This document shows, one piece after another, positions 1 to 10,665 of a DNA stretch of 64,000 nt. Every line of letters begins with the position of its first letter. Positions within the stretch are counted from its first letter, which is position 1. Source of the DNA: Nitratireductor basaltis (GTDB taxonomy: Bacteria > Pseudomonadota > Alphaproteobacteria > Rhizobiales > Rhizobiaceae); assembly GCF_000733725.1 (NCBI RefSeq), contig NZ_JMQM01000002.1, positions 1-64,000 on the forward strand. The letters run 5' to 3'. Below the pieces are notes generated by a model. The model had not been told where the DNA came from. It saw nothing but the letters and a program-made list of their open reading frames with translations, and made no database searches. The position numbers and the translations under genes are program-made.

Positions 1-81
1 GCGCCGCTCTGAATTTGAAACCAACTCAGTGGCGAACCCCAGCACTCGCTGCTGGCGCCGCCCGCCTCGTTGGTGAGCGGT

Positions 82-143
82 GTATAGCCCCACCCAGCCG
101 AAACTGTCAACGACCAAATCCAACTTTTTTGAACTTTTTGCGA
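82..143 (-). promoter_or_regulatory. Strong promoter, probably of an rRNA operon reading out of the window
   Basis: On the minus strand there is a TTGACA -35 box (105-110), exactly 17 bases, and a CTATAC -10 box (82-87). Just upstream lie two A-runs (119-143) resembling an UP element, and a GC-rich stretch follows the -10 box. The combination of consensus boxes, UP element and a GC-rich leader is typical of alphaproteobacterial rrn promoters, and the leader sequence has the style I associate with rhizobial rrn leaders. The rRNA genes themselves would lie left of the window, so the assignment is inference; the promoter elements are seen directly. Confidence 0.6.
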
Positions 144-661
144 CGCGGAAATGCGACCTTCATGTTTACTACGCATTTGCGGCTTTTCTTCACGTAGCGA
201 CAGTACCAGGGAGTTCGGAAAATGAATCCGGATCAATGGGTTATGACCCATGATCGCTATGGCTCTGCTGCCGCAACCGGGGTTTGGCAACGGGTCAGAA
301 CACGATCTGACAGGGTCGCGGTTCTAAAGCTGCTTCTGAGGTCGATGACTTGAACCGTTGAACGGGTGGTCGGGAGAATGCAGCGGCTCATACAAGGTGC
401 GCGCATAACCCGGTGACGGTGCCGCAAGCCCATATCCGCTCCGGTGCAGTTTGGACACGGAGAGGAGTGCTGTCATGCCGGGAAGGAGAACGTCCACCGC
501 AAGCTTGCAAGCTTCCCCTGGCCCCGAATACCGAGGTGCAAAGCATCGGCGATGCGCCACGCGCGTGATCGGATCGGTGTAGAGTTCGCTTTGCAAATCG
601 AGGGGAGAAAACGCTGCCGCGGTAGCCGGCAGGTGCCACATGTTCTGATCAAGAGAAGATG
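144..661. other. Non-coding stretch, no gene supported
   Basis: Open frames here have no recognisable protein family and the longest one runs through the tRNA-Leu gene, so none is called. The only structure I see is an imperfect inverted repeat around 231-255 (ATGGGT and ACCCAT around TATG, flanked by GATC on both sides). It could be a hairpin or protein site upstream of the leftward rRNA-type promoter. No terminator with a T-run was found after tRNA-Leu. Confidence 0.4.
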
Positions 662-746
662 TGGTGCCCAGGAGAGGACTCGAACCTCCACGCCTCGCGG
701 CACACGGACCTGAACCGTGCGCGTCTACCAATTCCGCCACCTGGGC
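662..746 (-). tRNA. tRNA-Leu (anticodon CAG)
   Basis: The 85-base cloverleaf has acceptor arms GCCCAGG and CCTGGGC, D-loop GGAATTGGTAGACGC, anticodon stem CACGG/CCGTG around the loop TTCAGGT (anticodon CAG), a long variable arm typical of leucine tRNAs, and a T-loop GTTCGAGTCC. The 3' CCA is encoded. It decodes CUG, a dominant leucine codon in this high-GC genome. Confidence 0.97.
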
Positions 747-759
747 TAGGTGCGCAGCC

Positions 760-788
760 GATGTATGCGGACTGGCTGCTTCTGTCAA
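760..788 (-). promoter_or_regulatory. Promoter of tRNA-Leu
   Basis: On the minus strand a perfect TTGACA (783-788) is followed after 17 bases by TACATC (760-765), ending about 14 bases before the tRNA 5' end. Position and spacing fit a sigma-70 promoter for the tRNA. Confidence 0.6.
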
Positions 789-835
789 CGCGGGAAATCG
801 CAAAAAAGGAAGATTTGCCGCCTGTCGCCAGAGAT

Positions 836-868
836 GCCGGGCTTCCGGTTCAAACCATGAAGCCCGGC
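836..868 (-). terminator. Hairpin after gpmA
   Basis: A perfect 10-base inverted repeat (GCCGGGCTTC / GAAGCCCGGC, 13-base loop) begins 18 bases after the gpmA stop. There is no immediate T-run on the minus strand, so it may be a weak terminator or an RNA-stabilising hairpin separating gpmA from tRNA-Leu. Confidence 0.5.
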
Positions 869-885
869 ACGGGTTCGTCCGGCAA

Positions 886-1506
886 TCAGCCCTTGAGGAT
901 TTCCGAGCTTGCGACCGTCGCATCGGCATTGAGGCGGTAGATCGCCGGAACGCCCGTGGCGATCTCCTTCTTCACGATCTCTTCACCCGACAGATTGTCC
1001 AGCACCATGACCAGCGAACGCAGGGAATTGCCGTGAGCTGCGACCAGAACGGTCTGACCACGCAGCACGCGCGGCAGGATCTCGTTGATGTAGTAGGGCC
1101 AGACGCGCGCGCCGGTATCTTTCAGGCTTTCGCCTCCGGGCGGGGGCGTGTCATAGGAGCGGCGCCAGATATGGACCTGTTCCTCACCCCATTTCTCGCG
1201 CGCGTCATCCTTGTTGAGCCCGGCGAGATCGCCATAGTCGCGCTCGTTGAGTGCCTCGTCGCGGATCGTTTCCAGACCTTCTTGGCCGAGCTCCTTGAGG
1301 ATGTGGTCGCAGGTGACCTGCGCACGCGAGAGGACCGATGTGAAGGCGATGTCGGGCTTGAAGCCCTTTTCGCGCAGGAGGCGGCCGGCATTGCGTGCTT
1401 CCTCGTGGCCCTTCTCGGTCAGGCCCGGATCGCGCCAGCCGGTGAAAAGGTTCTTGAGGTTCCATTCGCTCTGGCCGTGACGGACCAGGATCAGCGTTCC
1501 CGACAT
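886..1506 (-). CDS. gpmA: 2,3-bisphosphoglycerate-dependent phosphoglycerate mutase
   Basis: Cytosolic glycolytic and gluconeogenic enzyme interconverting 3- and 2-phosphoglycerate through a phosphohistidine. The 206-residue protein carries the family signature RHGQSEWN near the N-terminus (phosphorylated His10), the [13 protein letters not shown] substrate loop, the acid-base region NERDYG and the second active-site histidine in AAHGNS. It is shorter than enterobacterial GpmA (about 250 residues), matching the short form usual in rhizobia. It follows dapB by about 36 bases and probably shares its transcript; a 10-base-pair hairpin lies just after the stop. Identification is by clear motif recognition. 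Confidence 0.95.
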   Translation of the reverse strand: MSGTLILVRHGQSEWNLKNLFTGWRDPGLTEKGHEEARNAGRLLREKGFKPDIAFTSVLSRAQVTCDHILKELGQEGLETIRDEALNERDYGDLAGLNKDDAREKWGEEQVHIWRRSYDTPPPGGESLKDTGARVWPYYINEILPRVLRGQTVLVAAHGNSLRSLVMVLDNLSGEEIVKKEIATGVPAIYRLNADATVASSEILKG

Positions 1507-1542
1507 CTATATTTCCCTTCCTTCGAATGAAATGACTCTGAG

Positions 1543-2358
1543 TTAAAGGCCAAGCACATCGCGCATCGTGTAAAGACCCGGCTTGCGGCCATGCGCCCAT
1601 ATGGCAGCCGCGACCGCGCCACGGGCGAAGATCGCGCGATCTTCGGCCTGATGAGAAAGCGTGATGCGTTCGCCCGTACCGGCGAGAATGACGGAATGCT
1701 CGCCCACGACCGAACCACCACGCAAGGTGGCAAAGCCGATGGAGCCGGTTTCCCGCGGCCCGGTCTGGCCGTCGCGCACGCGCACGGAATTGTCTTGAAG
1801 ATCAATGGCCCGCCCCCTGGCTGCTGCTTCACCCAGAAGCAAGGCGGTACCCGAGGGTGCATCAACCTTGTGACGGTGATGCATTTCCAGAACCTCGATA
1901 TCGAAATCTTCAGGCGAGAGTGCCTTCGCCGCCTGCTCGACCAGGATGGAGAGCAGGTTCACGCCGAGGCTCATATTGCCGGATTTCACGATGGTGGCGT
2001 GGCGCGCTGCCGTCTCGATGCGCGCGTCATCCTCCGCCGTGCAGCCGGTCGTGCCGATGACATGAGCAATGCGTGCCTGTGCGGCATAACCTGCAAAGGT
2101 GACGGTGGCTGCAGGCGAGGTGAAGTCGAGGACGCCGTCAGCCTTGGCAAAGGCTGCGAGCGGATCATCGGTGATGGCGACATCGAGGGGGCCGACGCCG
2201 GCCAGTTCACCAGCATCACGGCCGAGTGCCGGAGCGCCTTCGCGCTCTACCGCGGCCACAAGCCGAACGCCTCTGGTTTCGGCCACGGTGCGGATGAGGG
2301 TTTGGCCCATGCGTCCTGCGGCACCGACCACTACCAATCCCATATCGCTCACGGTCAT
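1543..2358 (-). CDS. dapB: 4-hydroxy-tetrahydrodipicolinate reductase
   Basis: NAD(P)H-dependent reductase of the diaminopimelate pathway, supplying lysine and peptidoglycan precursors. The N-terminal Rossmann motif reads [10 protein letters not shown], and the tetrahydrodipicolinate-binding signature [15 protein letters not shown] is intact, as is VIGTTG. I start at the ATG preceded by GGGGAG four bases upstream (271 residues, the normal length), rather than at an upstream start 15 codons earlier that would overlap the ABC exporter gene. It lies between the ABC exporter and gpmA on one strand with short gaps, so co-transcription is likely. Confidence 0.95.
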   Translation of the reverse strand: MTVSDMGLVVVGAAGRMGQTLIRTVAETRGVRLVAAVEREGAPALGRDAGELAGVGPLDVAITDDPLAAFAKADGVLDFTSPAATVTFAGYAAQARIAHVIGTTGCTAEDDARIETAARHATIVKSGNMSLGVNLLSILVEQAAKALSPEDFDIEVLEMHHRHKVDAPSGTALLLGEAAARGRAIDLQDNSVRVRDGQTGPRETGSIGFATLRGGSVVGEHSVILAGTGERITLSHQAEDRAIFARGAVAAAIWAHGRKPGLYTMRDVLGL

Positions 2359-2399
2359 CTGTCTCCCCTTGCGAACCGCGACTTGCGGCTCAGCCTTGT

Positions 2400-4208
2400 T
2401 CAATCCTCAGGCGTCTTGTTGTCCAGCAGGTTCTCGCCGCGCTGGCGCTGCATTCGGTGGAAACGTGCGTACACACCATTTTCCTGCGCGACCAGATTGC
2501 CATGCGTACCCTCTTCCACCAGTCGCCCCTCTTCGAGCACGACTATATGATCCGCATTGACGACGGTGGACAGGCGGTGAGCGATGACGAGCGTGGTGCG
2601 CCCCTGCATCACGCGCTCAAGCGCCTCCTGCACCTTGGCTTCCGACTCGTTGTCGAGCGCAGATGTCGCCTCGTCCAGAAGCAGGATGGGCGCGTTGCGC
2701 ACGATGGCGCGAGCAATCGAGATGCGCTGGCGCTGGCCGCCGGAAAGATTGGCACCGTTCTCGCCAACAAGCGTGTCGTAGCCACCCTCTTGGGCGAGGA
2801 TAAATTCCTCGGCATTGGCAAGGCGTGCTGCATCCTCGATCTCGGCATCGCTCGCATCTACCCGTCCATAGCGGATATTGTCACGGATCGTGCCTTCGAA
2901 GAGATAGGGATGCTGCGAGACATAGGCGATCTGAGAGCGCAGCGAGTGCTTGGTGACGCCCGCGACATCCTGGCCATCAATCAGAATGCTACCCCGGTCG
3001 ACGTCGTAGAAGCGCTGCAGCAGCGCGAAGAGCGTCGACTTTCCCGCACCCGACGGGCCAACGATTGCGGTGGTGCGCCCTGCCTTCGCCTTGAAGCTCA
3101 CACCATTGAGGATGGGGCTCTCGGCTGAGTATGAAAAATGGACGTCCTCGAAGCTGACATCGCCTTCTCGCACTTCAAGGGCCACTGCATCCGCTGCGTC
3201 ACGCTGCTGCGGCTCCAGATCGAGCACTTCATAGATCATGCGTGCATTAACGAGTGAGCGTTCGATATTGACCTGCGTGCGGGACAGGCGGCGCACCGGG
3301 TCGTAGGCCAGAAGCAGGGCCGTGATGAAGGACATGACTGCACCGGGCGGCTCGGCGCTTTGTGCCGCACGCCAGGAGGCGTAGCCGATAACGGCCGCGA
3401 TGGCGATGCCGGCCAGCATCTCGGTGATCGGTGCCATGCGCTCGGAGACGCGGGCTATCTTGTTTGAACGGCCTTCCGCATCATGGACGAGCTGGGCGAT
3501 CTTGGCCGACAGGACGTTCTCCATGGTGAAGGCCTTGATGACAGCGATGCCCTGTACCGATTCCTGCATGGCGCCAAGCAGCCGGGAGTTGATCTCGACC
3601 GATTCACGCGTGACCCGGCGCAAGCGACGCATCAGGTAGTTCACCGCTATGCCGATGGGCGGCCCCATGACAAAGGCCATGAGTGAAAGCAGCGGGTCGG
3701 CCCAGACCATGACGGCAACAAGGCCGATCAGCGTGACGAGGTCGCGCCCGATGGCGGCAACCGTCAGATTGAGCAGGTCGCGAATGCCGGTCACGTTCTG
3801 GCTGATCTGGGCTGCCAACTGCCCCGAACGGGCGTTGGTAAAATAGGGCATGCCCAGCTTCATCAGGTGGTCGAACAGGCGCTGCTGGTAGCGGGCGACG
3901 ATATTGTTGCCGATACGGGCAAGGAACACGGCCTGGCCGTAGGTTGCAAATCCGCGCAGGGTAAAGGCGAAGACGATGCCGCCGCAGATCCAGGGCACGA
4001 GTTCCCAGCGCTGCTCGTAAAAGAGATCATCGATGATGTAGCGCATGATCCATGCGCTGAAGGCGGTCGTGCCGGCGAGGATGAGCATGCAGGCAATGGC
4101 CCAGCCGTACAGGCCGAAATAGTCACGGCCATTTTCCGACATGACCCGCCGGATGACCGCTACGACATCTCCGGGTTCGAAATCGTGCTTTCGCTTCCTG
4201 CCGAACAA
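2400..4208 (-). CDS. MsbA-like ABC exporter, fused permease-ATPase
   Basis: Half-transporter with an N-terminal six-helix exporter domain (hydrophobic segments spread over the first 300 residues) and a C-terminal ATPase. The nucleotide-binding domain shows Walker [11 protein letters not shown]-loop [11 protein letters not shown], signature LSGGQRQR, Walker [13 protein letters not shown] and the switch histidine in IAHRLS. It resembles MsbA-type lipid or multidrug exporters, acting as a homodimer in the inner membrane; the substrate cannot be told from sequence. The start is uncertain: no ATG exists near the expected N-terminus. I use a TTG preceded by GAGAG six bases upstream; another TTG lies 15 codons further up. 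It is between glk and dapB in a leftward run. Confidence 0.88.
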   Translation of the reverse strand: MFGRKRKHDFEPGDVVAVIRRVMSENGRDYFGLYGWAIACMLILAGTTAFSAWIMRYIIDDLFYEQRWELVPWICGGIVFAFTLRGFATYGQAVFLARIGNNIVARYQQRLFDHLMKLGMPYFTNARSGQLAAQISQNVTGIRDLLNLTVAAIGRDLVTLIGLVAVMVWADPLLSLMAFVMGPPIGIAVNYLMRRLRRVTRESVEINSRLLGAMQESVQGIAVIKAFTMENVLSAKIAQLVHDAEGRSNKIARVSERMAPITEMLAGIAIAAVIGYASWRAAQSAEPPGAVMSFITALLLAYDPVRRLSRTQVNIERSLVNARMIYEVLDLEPQQRDAADAVALEVREGDVSFEDVHFSYSAESPILNGVSFKAKAGRTTAIVGPSGAGKSTLFALLQRFYDVDRGSILIDGQDVAGVTKHSLRSQIAYVSQHPYLFEGTIRDNIRYGRVDASDAEIEDAARLANAEEFILAQEGGYDTLVGENGANLSGGQRQRISIARAIVRNAPILLLDEATSALDNESEAKVQEALERVMQGRTTLVIAHRLSTVVNADHIVVLEEGRLVEEGTHGNLVAQENGVYARFHRMQRQRGENLLDNKTPED

Positions 4209-4336
4209 ATATCCGCTCTCATCGTGACGGCCCGTCAGGCCGCAAGGCTGCAATGCCAGCGCTATGCCCTATCGCGTTCGAGCTTGCAATGGGAGCCCTT
4301 GCGGCTCGCCAGCCTCCCTGCGCCGTCGCGGCAGGA

Positions 4337-5365
4337 TCAACCTGCCTTCCAGCGGCGTCCTGCCGTTTCCACGCCAAAGCGTGCCGGCGTTCTTGCATAG
4401 GCGGCAATGCCGGTGAGCGCTGCCAGTGGGTGGGTGATGACGAAGACCGGCATCTGTTCGACATATGCGCTGTGGGGCGCCTTGTCTTCGAATGCCGCAC
4501 GGAAATGCCCGTTCTTCAATGCAGGCACGATCTTCTGCGCGATTCCGCCGGTGAGGAAGACGCCGCCGCGACTCATGAATACAAGACCAAGATCGCCGGC
4601 AAGTCGTCCAAGATAGGTGCAGAAGAGATCGAGGGTCTCGGCGGCACCCGCATCCTGGCCGGAAAGGCCTGCCCCGGTTATCTCGGCCGGGTCGGAGAAT
4701 TTCGGTTCCTGTCCGTCTGCAGCGCAAAGTGCGCGATAGAGATTGACCAAGCCGCGTCCGCACAGGATCTGCTCGGCCGAAATCCGGCCCTCGATCTTCT
4801 CCAGATGCGGGAAAATCTGGTGGTCACGTTCCGTGCGCGGTCCGAGATCAACATGACCACCCTCGCCGGGGACGGGTATCCAGGTGCGACGCGCATGAAC
4901 AAGACCGGCAACGCCCAGCCCCGTGCCCGGCCCGAGCACGACGCGGCTTCCGGTGGTTTCCGCCTCGCCACCGCCGATCTGTTCGAGATGCTCTTCGCCG
5001 AGCGCCACAACAGCCAGCGCCTGAGCCTCGAAGTCGTTCAAGACGACGACGTCTCGAATACCCATCTTCTCCATCATCTGGCGCGGGCGAACGACCCAGT
5101 CGCAATTGGTCAGGTCGATCTCGTCGCCATCGACCGGGCCGGCCACGGCCAGAACGGCGGAGCGTGGCAGGATATTCGTGTGGTCGAGGATGGCCGTCTG
5201 GATGGCCTCGTCGATCGTTTCATAGTCCGCAGTCTGCACGACCGGGAACTCGCGAGGCTCGGCGTAGGAATCCACGACGATCGCAAAGCGGGCATTCGTG
5301 CCACCGATATCACCGATCAGGATCGGGAATTCCAGCACCATGTCTTGGTCATTGGGATAAGGCAT
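4337..5365 (-). CDS. glk: Glucokinase
   Basis: ATP-dependent phosphorylation of glucose to glucose 6-phosphate in the cytosol. The protein (342 residues) has the phosphate-1 motif [10 protein letters not shown] near residue 18, the catalytic region [10 protein letters not shown], and the second ATP motif [14 protein letters not shown], characteristic of the bacterial Glk (ROK-unrelated) family. The chosen ATG is 11 bases after the mgsA stop; a longer frame reaching into mgsA is possible but has no support. Coupling with mgsA, methylglyoxal synthase, is a conserved rhizobial arrangement and links sugar phosphate entry with the overflow bypass. Confidence 0.93.
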   Translation of the reverse strand: MPYPNDQDMVLEFPILIGDIGGTNARFAIVVDSYAEPREFPVVQTADYETIDEAIQTAILDHTNILPRSAVLAVAGPVDGDEIDLTNCDWVVRPRQMMEKMGIRDVVVLNDFEAQALAVVALGEEHLEQIGGGEAETTGSRVVLGPGTGLGVAGLVHARRTWIPVPGEGGHVDLGPRTERDHQIFPHLEKIEGRISAEQILCGRGLVNLYRALCAADGQEPKFSDPAEITGAGLSGQDAGAAETLDLFCTYLGRLAGDLGLVFMSRGGVFLTGGIAQKIVPALKNGHFRAAFEDKAPHSAYVEQMPVFVITHPLAALTGIAAYARTPARFGVETAGRRWKAG

Positions 5366-5375
5366 AGTCGCTCGA

Positions 5376-5792
5376 TCAGGCTCCCTCGTTCGAGTCTTTC
5401 CATCCGGCACCCGCCTCATCCAGATTGCGGACGAGGATTTGCGCGGTCTTTTCGTTCAGCGCCATCGGTACGTCATAGACGATGGCAAGGCGCATCAGGG
5501 CCTTGACGTCGACATCATGAGGCATCGCGGTCAGCGGGTCGACAAAGAAGATGACGAGGTCGACCTCGCGCTCGGCGATGAGTGCACCGATCTGCTGGTC
5601 GCCCCCGAGCGGACCGCTTTTCAGGCGCAGAATATCCAGCCCCGGACATGCCTCGGCAATTCGTCCGCCGGTTGTTCCGGTCGCAACAAGGTCGCAGGCA
5701 TTCAGGAATGTCCGATGCTTCACGGCGAAGGCAACAAGGTCGTCCTTCTTCTGGTCATGCGCGATCAATGCGATCCGGCGTTTCCTCGGCAT
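5376..5792 (-). CDS. mgsA: Methylglyoxal synthase
   Basis: Converts dihydroxyacetone phosphate to methylglyoxal and phosphate, a bypass used when phosphate is limiting or sugar phosphates accumulate. The 138-residue protein shows [17 protein letters not shown], the phosphate-binding [12 protein letters not shown] and the [18 protein letters not shown] region containing the catalytic aspartate. I start at the ATG with GAGGAAAG closely upstream; a frame open 38 codons further has no family similarity. First gene of the leftward run with glk. Confidence 0.95.
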   Translation of the reverse strand: MPRKRRIALIAHDQKKDDLVAFAVKHRTFLNACDLVATGTTGGRIAEACPGLDILRLKSGPLGGDQQIGALIAEREVDLVIFFVDPLTAMPHDVDVKALMRLAIVYDVPMALNEKTAQILVRNLDEAGAGWKDSNEGA

Positions 5793-5870
5793 GGCTTTCC
5801 TCGTTGCGGTATTAAATCGGTTGAAGTCTATAGAGGACGCTTGTGAATATGAAAAGACGGTCGGAAAATG

Positions 5871-5902
5871 AAAAAAGGGTACGGCCGTTGCCGCACCCTT
5901 TT
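5871..5902 (-). terminator. Intrinsic terminator of mepA
   Basis: On the minus strand AAAAGGGT-GCGGC pairs with GCCGT-ACCCTTTT around a short AAC-containing loop, followed by a T-run. It starts 23 bases after the mepA stop and separates mepA from mgsA; it may also work weakly in the other direction. Confidence 0.8.
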
Positions 5903-5925
5903 CCATCGGATCATGATGTTGCAGA

Positions 5926-6957
5926 TCACGGCCTGGGTGAGGGTATCGGAACCTCGCCCGAGCTCAACCTCCTTAGAACTTCCGACGGGTCGAACCGCTC
6001 GACTGCCGTTGCCCGCGCGGCATTTGCCGGGATGATGCCTGGGCGATCAACGGTCACGGCAGCTTCGGATGCTGGCGCAGGCGCACCGAGAACGATACGG
6101 CAGGCATTTGGCAGAGCGGCCATGGTCATGACATCGCGAGCCCGTGGCTTCTGCGGCTTGTCCTTCGGTGCCGGCTTCCATGGTTCATCCGTGAACCACC
6201 ATGCCAGAGACTGATCGCAGCCGGTACCGCGAGGCGGGGGAGACTGCGGTTTGCAATTGGGCGAATCTGCCGGGCAACCGATGCGGATATGCACATGGTA
6301 GTGATGACCCCAATAGGGGCGTACCTTGCGCAGCCAGGACCGGTCGCCGGTGACCGTATCGCAAAGCTTCTTCTTTATGCCCGGATGGACCAGAAGACGC
6401 TCGACATTGCCGTAGCTCGCAGCGTTACGCAGCAGCGCTTCATGAGCCTTGGTCCACTTCCTGTCATCGACATAAAGCGTTCCGTTCTTCAACATGGAGA
6501 TGGCGCTGACATTCTCCCGCTCGGCATCGGTGAAGCGGCGGTTCGGCATCGGGGTCAGCCAGATATCGGCATCAAGACCGATCTGGTGGGATGCATGACC
6601 GGTAAGCATGGGGCCACCGCGCGGCTGTGAGAGGTCGCCGACAAGAAGACCGTTCCAGCCGTCGCGATTGGCATCCTCCGACAGGCGTGTAAGCACCTTG
6701 ATCAATTCCGGATGGCCCCAGCGTCGATTTCGCGAAAGACGCATGGCCTGCCAATGCGGACCGTCCTTCGCCATGGCCAGACCGCCGGAAAAGCAGCCCT
6801 TGGAATAAAAGCCATGCGAAGCGGGTTCGATAGCGGCAGGCAGGTTCTTGGAGCCGAAAAGGTCCTTCGCCAATGGCTCTGCATTTGCGTTGAAAGAGAA
6901 TGCAACAGACGCGGCAACACTCGCGCCAAGTAAGGATTTACTCAAATATTTCCACAT
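5926..6957 (-). CDS. mepA: Penicillin-insensitive murein endopeptidase
   Basis: Periplasmic zinc peptidase cutting D-alanyl-meso-diaminopimelyl cross-links of peptidoglycan. The 343-residue protein has an N-terminal signal peptide ending NANA-E, then the MepA/LAS metallopeptidase domain with [11 protein letters not shown] (zinc histidine and aspartate) and the later metal/catalytic motif HHYHVHIR. Several cysteines are present as in family members. The C-terminal 70 residues after [10 protein letters not shown] are proline/alanine-rich and variable. Monocistronic: an intrinsic terminator follows and a TATACT -10-like box lies about 40 bases upstream. Confidence 0.93.
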   Translation of the reverse strand: MWKYLSKSLLGASVAASVAFSFNANAEPLAKDLFGSKNLPAAIEPASHGFYSKGCFSGGLAMAKDGPHWQAMRLSRNRRWGHPELIKVLTRLSEDANRDGWNGLLVGDLSQPRGGPMLTGHASHQIGLDADIWLTPMPNRRFTDAERENVSAISMLKNGTLYVDDRKWTKAHEALLRNAASYGNVERLLVHPGIKKKLCDTVTGDRSWLRKVRPYWGHHYHVHIRIGCPADSPNCKPQSPPPRGTGCDQSLAWWFTDEPWKPAPKDKPQKPRARDVMTMAALPNACRIVLGAPAPASEAAVTVDRPGIIPANAARATAVERFDPSEVLRRLSSGEVPIPSPRP

Positions 6958-7024
6958 CTTCCCACTCCGGGTTGTGGTGATTGAAAACGCCGCCAGTATA
7001 GCATGTTTCGTGGCAGATGCGTGA

Positions 7025-7891
7025 TCATGCGCCCTCTTCGGTAAACAGGGCTTTGAGGCCTGCGCGATAATCAGGATAGGCGAAGCGGTAGCCCGCGCCC
7101 TTCAGATGGCGGTTCGAGACGCGCTTGCACTCTCCATAAAAGGAGCGGCCCAACGGACTCAGCGGCGCCTCGTCAAAAGGTATTTCCGGGGGCGGAGCCA
7201 TGCCCAGAAGTGAAGCGGCAAAGGCAATCACGTCCTGCGGTGGCGCAGGCTCGTCATCTGCCACATTGAACACGCCGCTGGCGCGCATCTGCATCAGATG
7301 CAGCGCGGCCCCTGCGATATCTTCCACGTGAATGCGGTTGAAAACCTGCCCAGGCTTGATGATCCGCCGCGCCTTGCCGCTGCGCAGGCTGTCCAGCGCG
7401 CTGCGACCGGGGCCGTAGATGCCCGCGAGGCGCAATATGGCAAGCGGCAGCTTCTTCTGCATTGCATAGGTCTGCCAGGCCTGCTCCGCTGCAAGGCGCT
7501 GACGGGAGCGGTCGGAAACCGGACGGCACTCGGCATTCTCGTCGATCCACGCGCCAGCATGATCGCCATAAACCCCCACTGTTGAAAGATAACAAAGCCA
7601 GGAGGCTGCCTTCAATTGAACACTGGCAGCCTCGAGATCCTGCAGCAGCGGATCGCCTGAAGCGTTCGGAGCGACGGATACAAAAATGGCGTGCGCCGAT
7701 TCGAGCGCTGAGTGAAGGTCTTCCGACAGCCCCTGCCCTGCCTCGTGGAGGAGGGGTTCGATGCCCATGTCACGAAGCACTGCAGCCTTTTCCCGGCTGC
7801 GGGTCGTGCCCTGTATCGTCGTAACCGCGGGCAATGCGCGCGCAATGGCGCGGGCGGAATAGCCGGCGCCTAAAAGCAGGACGCGCTTCAT
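7025..7891 (-). CDS. NAD(P)-binding epimerase-like protein (extended SDR)
   Basis: Cytosolic nucleotide-sugar-epimerase-like protein of about 288 residues. The Rossmann motif [10 protein letters not shown] opens the chain; the STVGVYGD segment resembles the extended-SDR active-site region, but the usual YxxxK is not obvious ([13 protein letters not shown] contains a possible Tyr), so catalysis is uncertain. [14 protein letters not shown] and [10 protein letters not shown] are typical of this subfamily, often annotated YeeZ-like. I start at the ATG overlapping the queG stop by four bases (ATGA); this gives translational coupling and removes a 37-residue unmatched extension. Third gene of the GST-queG operon. 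Substrate unknown. Confidence 0.8.
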   Translation of the reverse strand: MKRVLLLGAGYSARAIARALPAVTTIQGTTRSREKAAVLRDMGIEPLLHEAGQGLSEDLHSALESAHAIFVSVAPNASGDPLLQDLEAASVQLKAASWLCYLSTVGVYGDHAGAWIDENAECRPVSDRSRQRLAAEQAWQTYAMQKKLPLAILRLAGIYGPGRSALDSLRSGKARRIIKPGQVFNRIHVEDIAGAALHLMQMRASGVFNVADDEPAPPQDVIAFAASLLGMAPPPEIPFDEAPLSPLGRSFYGECKRVSNRHLKGAGYRFAYPDYRAGLKALFTEEGA

Positions 7892-9024
7892 GCGGCAGCT
7901 CCAGCCATTTTCCATTCCTCCAGGACCATTGCGTCTTCCTCGTTCTGCATGGCGGCCAGGGCTCGAATATTCTCCGCCGAGATCAGGCGCGACAAGGCCC
8001 ATACCGCCGCACCGCGTATCTGCGCGTCTTCATCCTGCAACAGTGCCTCGCATTGCGGGACAAGGCGAGGATCCTCGGAATTGCCTGCCGCGATCAGAAC
8101 GTTGCGTACAAAGCGCCCGCGCCCGATGCGCTTTACCGGTGATCCTGAAAAGCGCATGCGGAATGCAGCGTCATCCAGCTCCAGCAACTCTGCCAGTGCC
8201 GGCGCCTTCAGGTCGTCTCTTGCCTGCAGCTTCGCCTCCGAGGCTTCCTGCGCGAACTTGTTCCACGGACAGACGGCCAGACAGTCATCACAGCCATAGA
8301 TCCGGTTGCCCATGGCGGCGCGGAACTCGTGCGGGATCGGACCCTTGTGCTCGATGGTGAGGTAGGAAATGCAGCGCCGGGCATCGATCTGGTACGGCGC
8401 GGGAAACGCATTGGTCGGGCAGATGTCGAGGCAGGCGCGGCAGGAGCCACAATGATCGCGCTCCGGCTGGTCGGGTGCAAGTTGCGCTGTCGTGAAAATC
8501 GAGCCGAGAAACAGCCAGGAACCGAATTCGCGGCTGACGAGATTGGTGTGCTTGCCCTGCCACCCAAGACCTGCGGCTGCCGCAAGCGGCTTTTCCATGA
8601 CCGGTGCGGTGTCGACGAAAACCTTCACGTCTTCGCCCGCATGGGCAGCGATCTGACCTGCCACCTGCTTAAGCTTGCCCTTGATGACATCATGATAGTC
8701 GCGATTGCGCGCATAGACGGAAATCGCCGCGCGATCCTTTTGCTCCAGAAGGTCGAGCGGATTCTCATCCGGCCCATAATTCATGCCGAGCATGATGATC
8801 GAGCGTACATCCTGCCAGAGATTGCGGGGGCGGGCCCGGCGCTCTTCCGTCTCCGCCATCCACTCCATCGTGCCGTGACGGCCTGCCTCGATGAAACGGC
8901 GCAGGCGCTCGGGCGTGTGGGGTGCGGCGTCGGGCGTGGTGAAGGCCACCACGTCGAAGCCCGCTGCACGCGCCTTCTCCTCTACGAAAGCACGAAGCCG
9001 GTCGGCTGGCGCCCCGGCACCCAT
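7888..9024 (-). CDS. queG: Epoxyqueuosine reductase
   Basis: Cobalamin-dependent iron-sulfur enzyme that reduces epoxyqueuosine to queuosine in tRNA anticodon 34. The 378-residue protein has the QueG N-terminal domain, [19 protein letters not shown], and two 4Fe-4S clusters: [12 protein letters not shown] and the later [14 protein letters not shown] with an intervening conserved Cys. A HEAT-like C-terminal part (residues about 320-375) follows. It starts two bases after the GST stop and overlaps the next gene by four bases. Confidence 0.95.
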   Translation of the reverse strand: MGAGAPADRLRAFVEEKARAAGFDVVAFTTPDAAPHTPERLRRFIEAGRHGTMEWMAETEERRARPRNLWQDVRSIIMLGMNYGPDENPLDLLEQKDRAAISVYARNRDYHDVIKGKLKQVAGQIAAHAGEDVKVFVDTAPVMEKPLAAAAGLGWQGKHTNLVSREFGSWLFLGSIFTTAQLAPDQPERDHCGSCRACLDICPTNAFPAPYQIDARRCISYLTIEHKGPIPHEFRAAMGNRIYGCDDCLAVCPWNKFAQEASEAKLQARDDLKAPALAELLELDDAAFRMRFSGSPVKRIGRGRFVRNVLIAAGNSEDPRLVPQCEALLQDEDAQIRGAAVWALSRLISAENIRALAAMQNEEDAMVLEEWKMAGAAA

Positions 9025-9026
9025 GA

Positions 9027-9719
9027 TCAGAAATCCAGGTCTGCGTAGTGGGAGGCAGGCGCAAGGCCGCGCACGCGGTCGGCAAGTATCGCCCGGAAGG
9101 AGGGTCGCGACTTCATGCGGCTGTACCAGTCGCGCGCAGCCTCGTATTCGCCCCAGCGGATCTCGCCGAGATAGTCGAGGATCGACAACGATGCGGCAGC
9201 GGCGATGTCGGCGTAGCTCATGCGTGGCCCGGCCAGCCAGTCGCGCGAGGCGGCAAGCCAGTTGGTGTATTTCATGTGCTGGGCGATGTTCGCGCGTGCG
9301 GCACGAATGGCACCCGAATCCGGTGCTCCGCCGCCTTGCGCGCCCGCCATCATGGGCTTGAGTGCCCGTTCGCGCACCAGATGACGTGTCACATCTCCGT
9401 CAGTCTTGACGAGGTACCAGTCGACGAGGCGCCGGATTTCCGCACGCTGGATGGAATCCTCCGCCATGAGGCGCTTGTCCCGCTTGTAGGCCCCGCGGGT
9501 CTCGTCGAGATATTCGCCAATGACCGTGGCACCGACAATCGGATGATCGCCTTCGGCCAGGAGGACGGGAATGGTGCCTGCCGGATTGAGCGAGAGGAAC
9601 TCCCTGCGCCGCATCCAAGGGCGCTCCTCGATCAGTGCGAGTTCGTCTCCATATTCGCCGCAGGTAATGCGTACGAAACGGCACGAGGCATAAAGTGGAT
9701 GATGAAACAGCGTCAGCAT
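9027..9719 (-). CDS. Glutathione S-transferase family protein
   Basis: Soluble protein of 230 residues with an N-terminal thioredoxin-like domain ([18 protein letters not shown], cis-proline region NPAGTIPVL, then the [10 protein letters not shown] glutathione-contact region) and an alpha-helical C-terminal domain ending [11 protein letters not shown]. Substrate unknown. The start is taken at the ATG that begins the thioredoxin fold; no Shine-Dalgarno sequence is convincing and an ATG 12 codons earlier is also possible. First gene of an operon with queG. Confidence 0.85.
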   Translation of the reverse strand: MLTLFHHPLYASCRFVRITCGEYGDELALIEERPWMRRREFLSLNPAGTIPVLLAEGDHPIVGATVIGEYLDETRGAYKRDKRLMAEDSIQRAEIRRLVDWYLVKTDGDVTRHLVRERALKPMMAGAQGGGAPDSGAIRAARANIAQHMKYTNWLAASRDWLAGPRMSYADIAAAASLSILDYLGEIRWGEYEAARDWYSRMKSRPSFRAILADRVRGLAPASHYADLDF

Positions 9720-9858
9720 GAGCGATGCACTATGGGAAACCTCTGGCCATTTCATGGCCTGATGGGTATTTCTCGAATCTTTCCCGTCCTGCGGGTGTCT
9801 CATCCGCTATAGGGGCAGTTTCCAACCCTGACAAGCAATCCGACATAAAGGATGTATC

Positions 9859-10665
9859 GTGGCCGACCAGACAATCGCTCAGGCGCTGGTGCTTGGAATT
9901 CTTGAAGGACTGACCGAGTTCATACCCGTATCCTCGACCGGCCACATCCTGCTGGCGGGACATTTTCTGGGCTTCGAGTCCACGGGGAAAGCCTTCGAGG
10001 TACTCATCCAGCTTGGTGCCATTCTGGCGATCCTGAGCGTTTATGCGGCGCGCCTGTGGCGCATTCTCATCGACTTTCCAAAAGATGAGAACACGCGGCG
10101 CTTCGTCTTCGGCGTGCTTCTGGCCTTCCTGCCTGCAGCCGTGATCGGCGTGCTTGCCTACAAGATCATCAAGACGGTGTTGTTCGAAACGCCGATGCTG
10201 ATCTGCATCATGCTGATCCTGGGCGGGTTCGTGCTGCTTTGGGTTGACCGCTGGGCACGCAGCCCTCGCTATCACGACATCACGAAATTCCCTCTGTCCA
10301 TGTATTTCAAGATCGGGCTTTTCCAGTGCCTCTCGATGATACCGGGGACATCGCGCTCCGGCTCGACCATAGTGGGCGGCCTTCTTCTGGGCGCGGACAA
10401 GCGAGCGGCGGCGGAATTTTCCTTCTTCCTGGCCATGCCAACAATGGCCGGCGCCTTCGTCTATGATCTCTACAAGAACCACGAGATCCTGAGTGCTGCT
10501 GACGTCAAGATCATCGGCGTGGGTTTCGTTGCGGCGTTCTTTGCAGCCGTGCTCGTGGTGCGCTGGTTGCTTGGCTATGTCTCGCGCCGCGGCTATTCGC
10601 TGTTTGGCTGGTGGCGCATCATTGTCGGCACGCTCGGCATGATCGGGCTTCTGGTGCTCGGCTAG
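9859..10665 (+). CDS. uppP: Undecaprenyl-diphosphate phosphatase
   Basis: Inner-membrane phosphatase recycling the lipid carrier for peptidoglycan synthesis; overexpression gives bacitracin resistance in other bacteria. The 268-residue polytopic protein has both family motifs, [15 protein letters not shown] near the start and PGTSRSGST about residue 170. It begins at GTG with AAAGGA seven bases upstream. Divergent from GST; its TAG stop shares a CTAG with the stop of the convergent TSUP permease. Confidence 0.95.
   Translation: MADQTIAQALVLGILEGLTEFIPVSSTGHILLAGHFLGFESTGKAFEVLIQLGAILAILSVYAARLWRILIDFPKDENTRRFVFGVLLAFLPAAVIGVLAYKIIKTVLFETPMLICIMLILGGFVLLWVDRWARSPRYHDITKFPLSMYFKIGLFQCLSMIPGTSRSGSTIVGGLLLGADKRAAAEFSFFLAMPTMAGAFVYDLYKNHEILSAADVKIIGVGFVAAFFAAVLVVRWLLGYVSRRGYSLFGWWRIIVGTLGMIGLLVLG

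Noticed and set aside
324-929. 201-codon open frame on the minus strand
   Set aside because: It runs straight through tRNA-Leu and into gpmA, has no ribosome site and no recognisable domain.
2400-4253. Upstream TTG start for the ABC exporter
   Set aside because: It adds 15 residues unlike other exporter N-termini and has a poorer ribosome site than the TTG chosen, though neither is strong.
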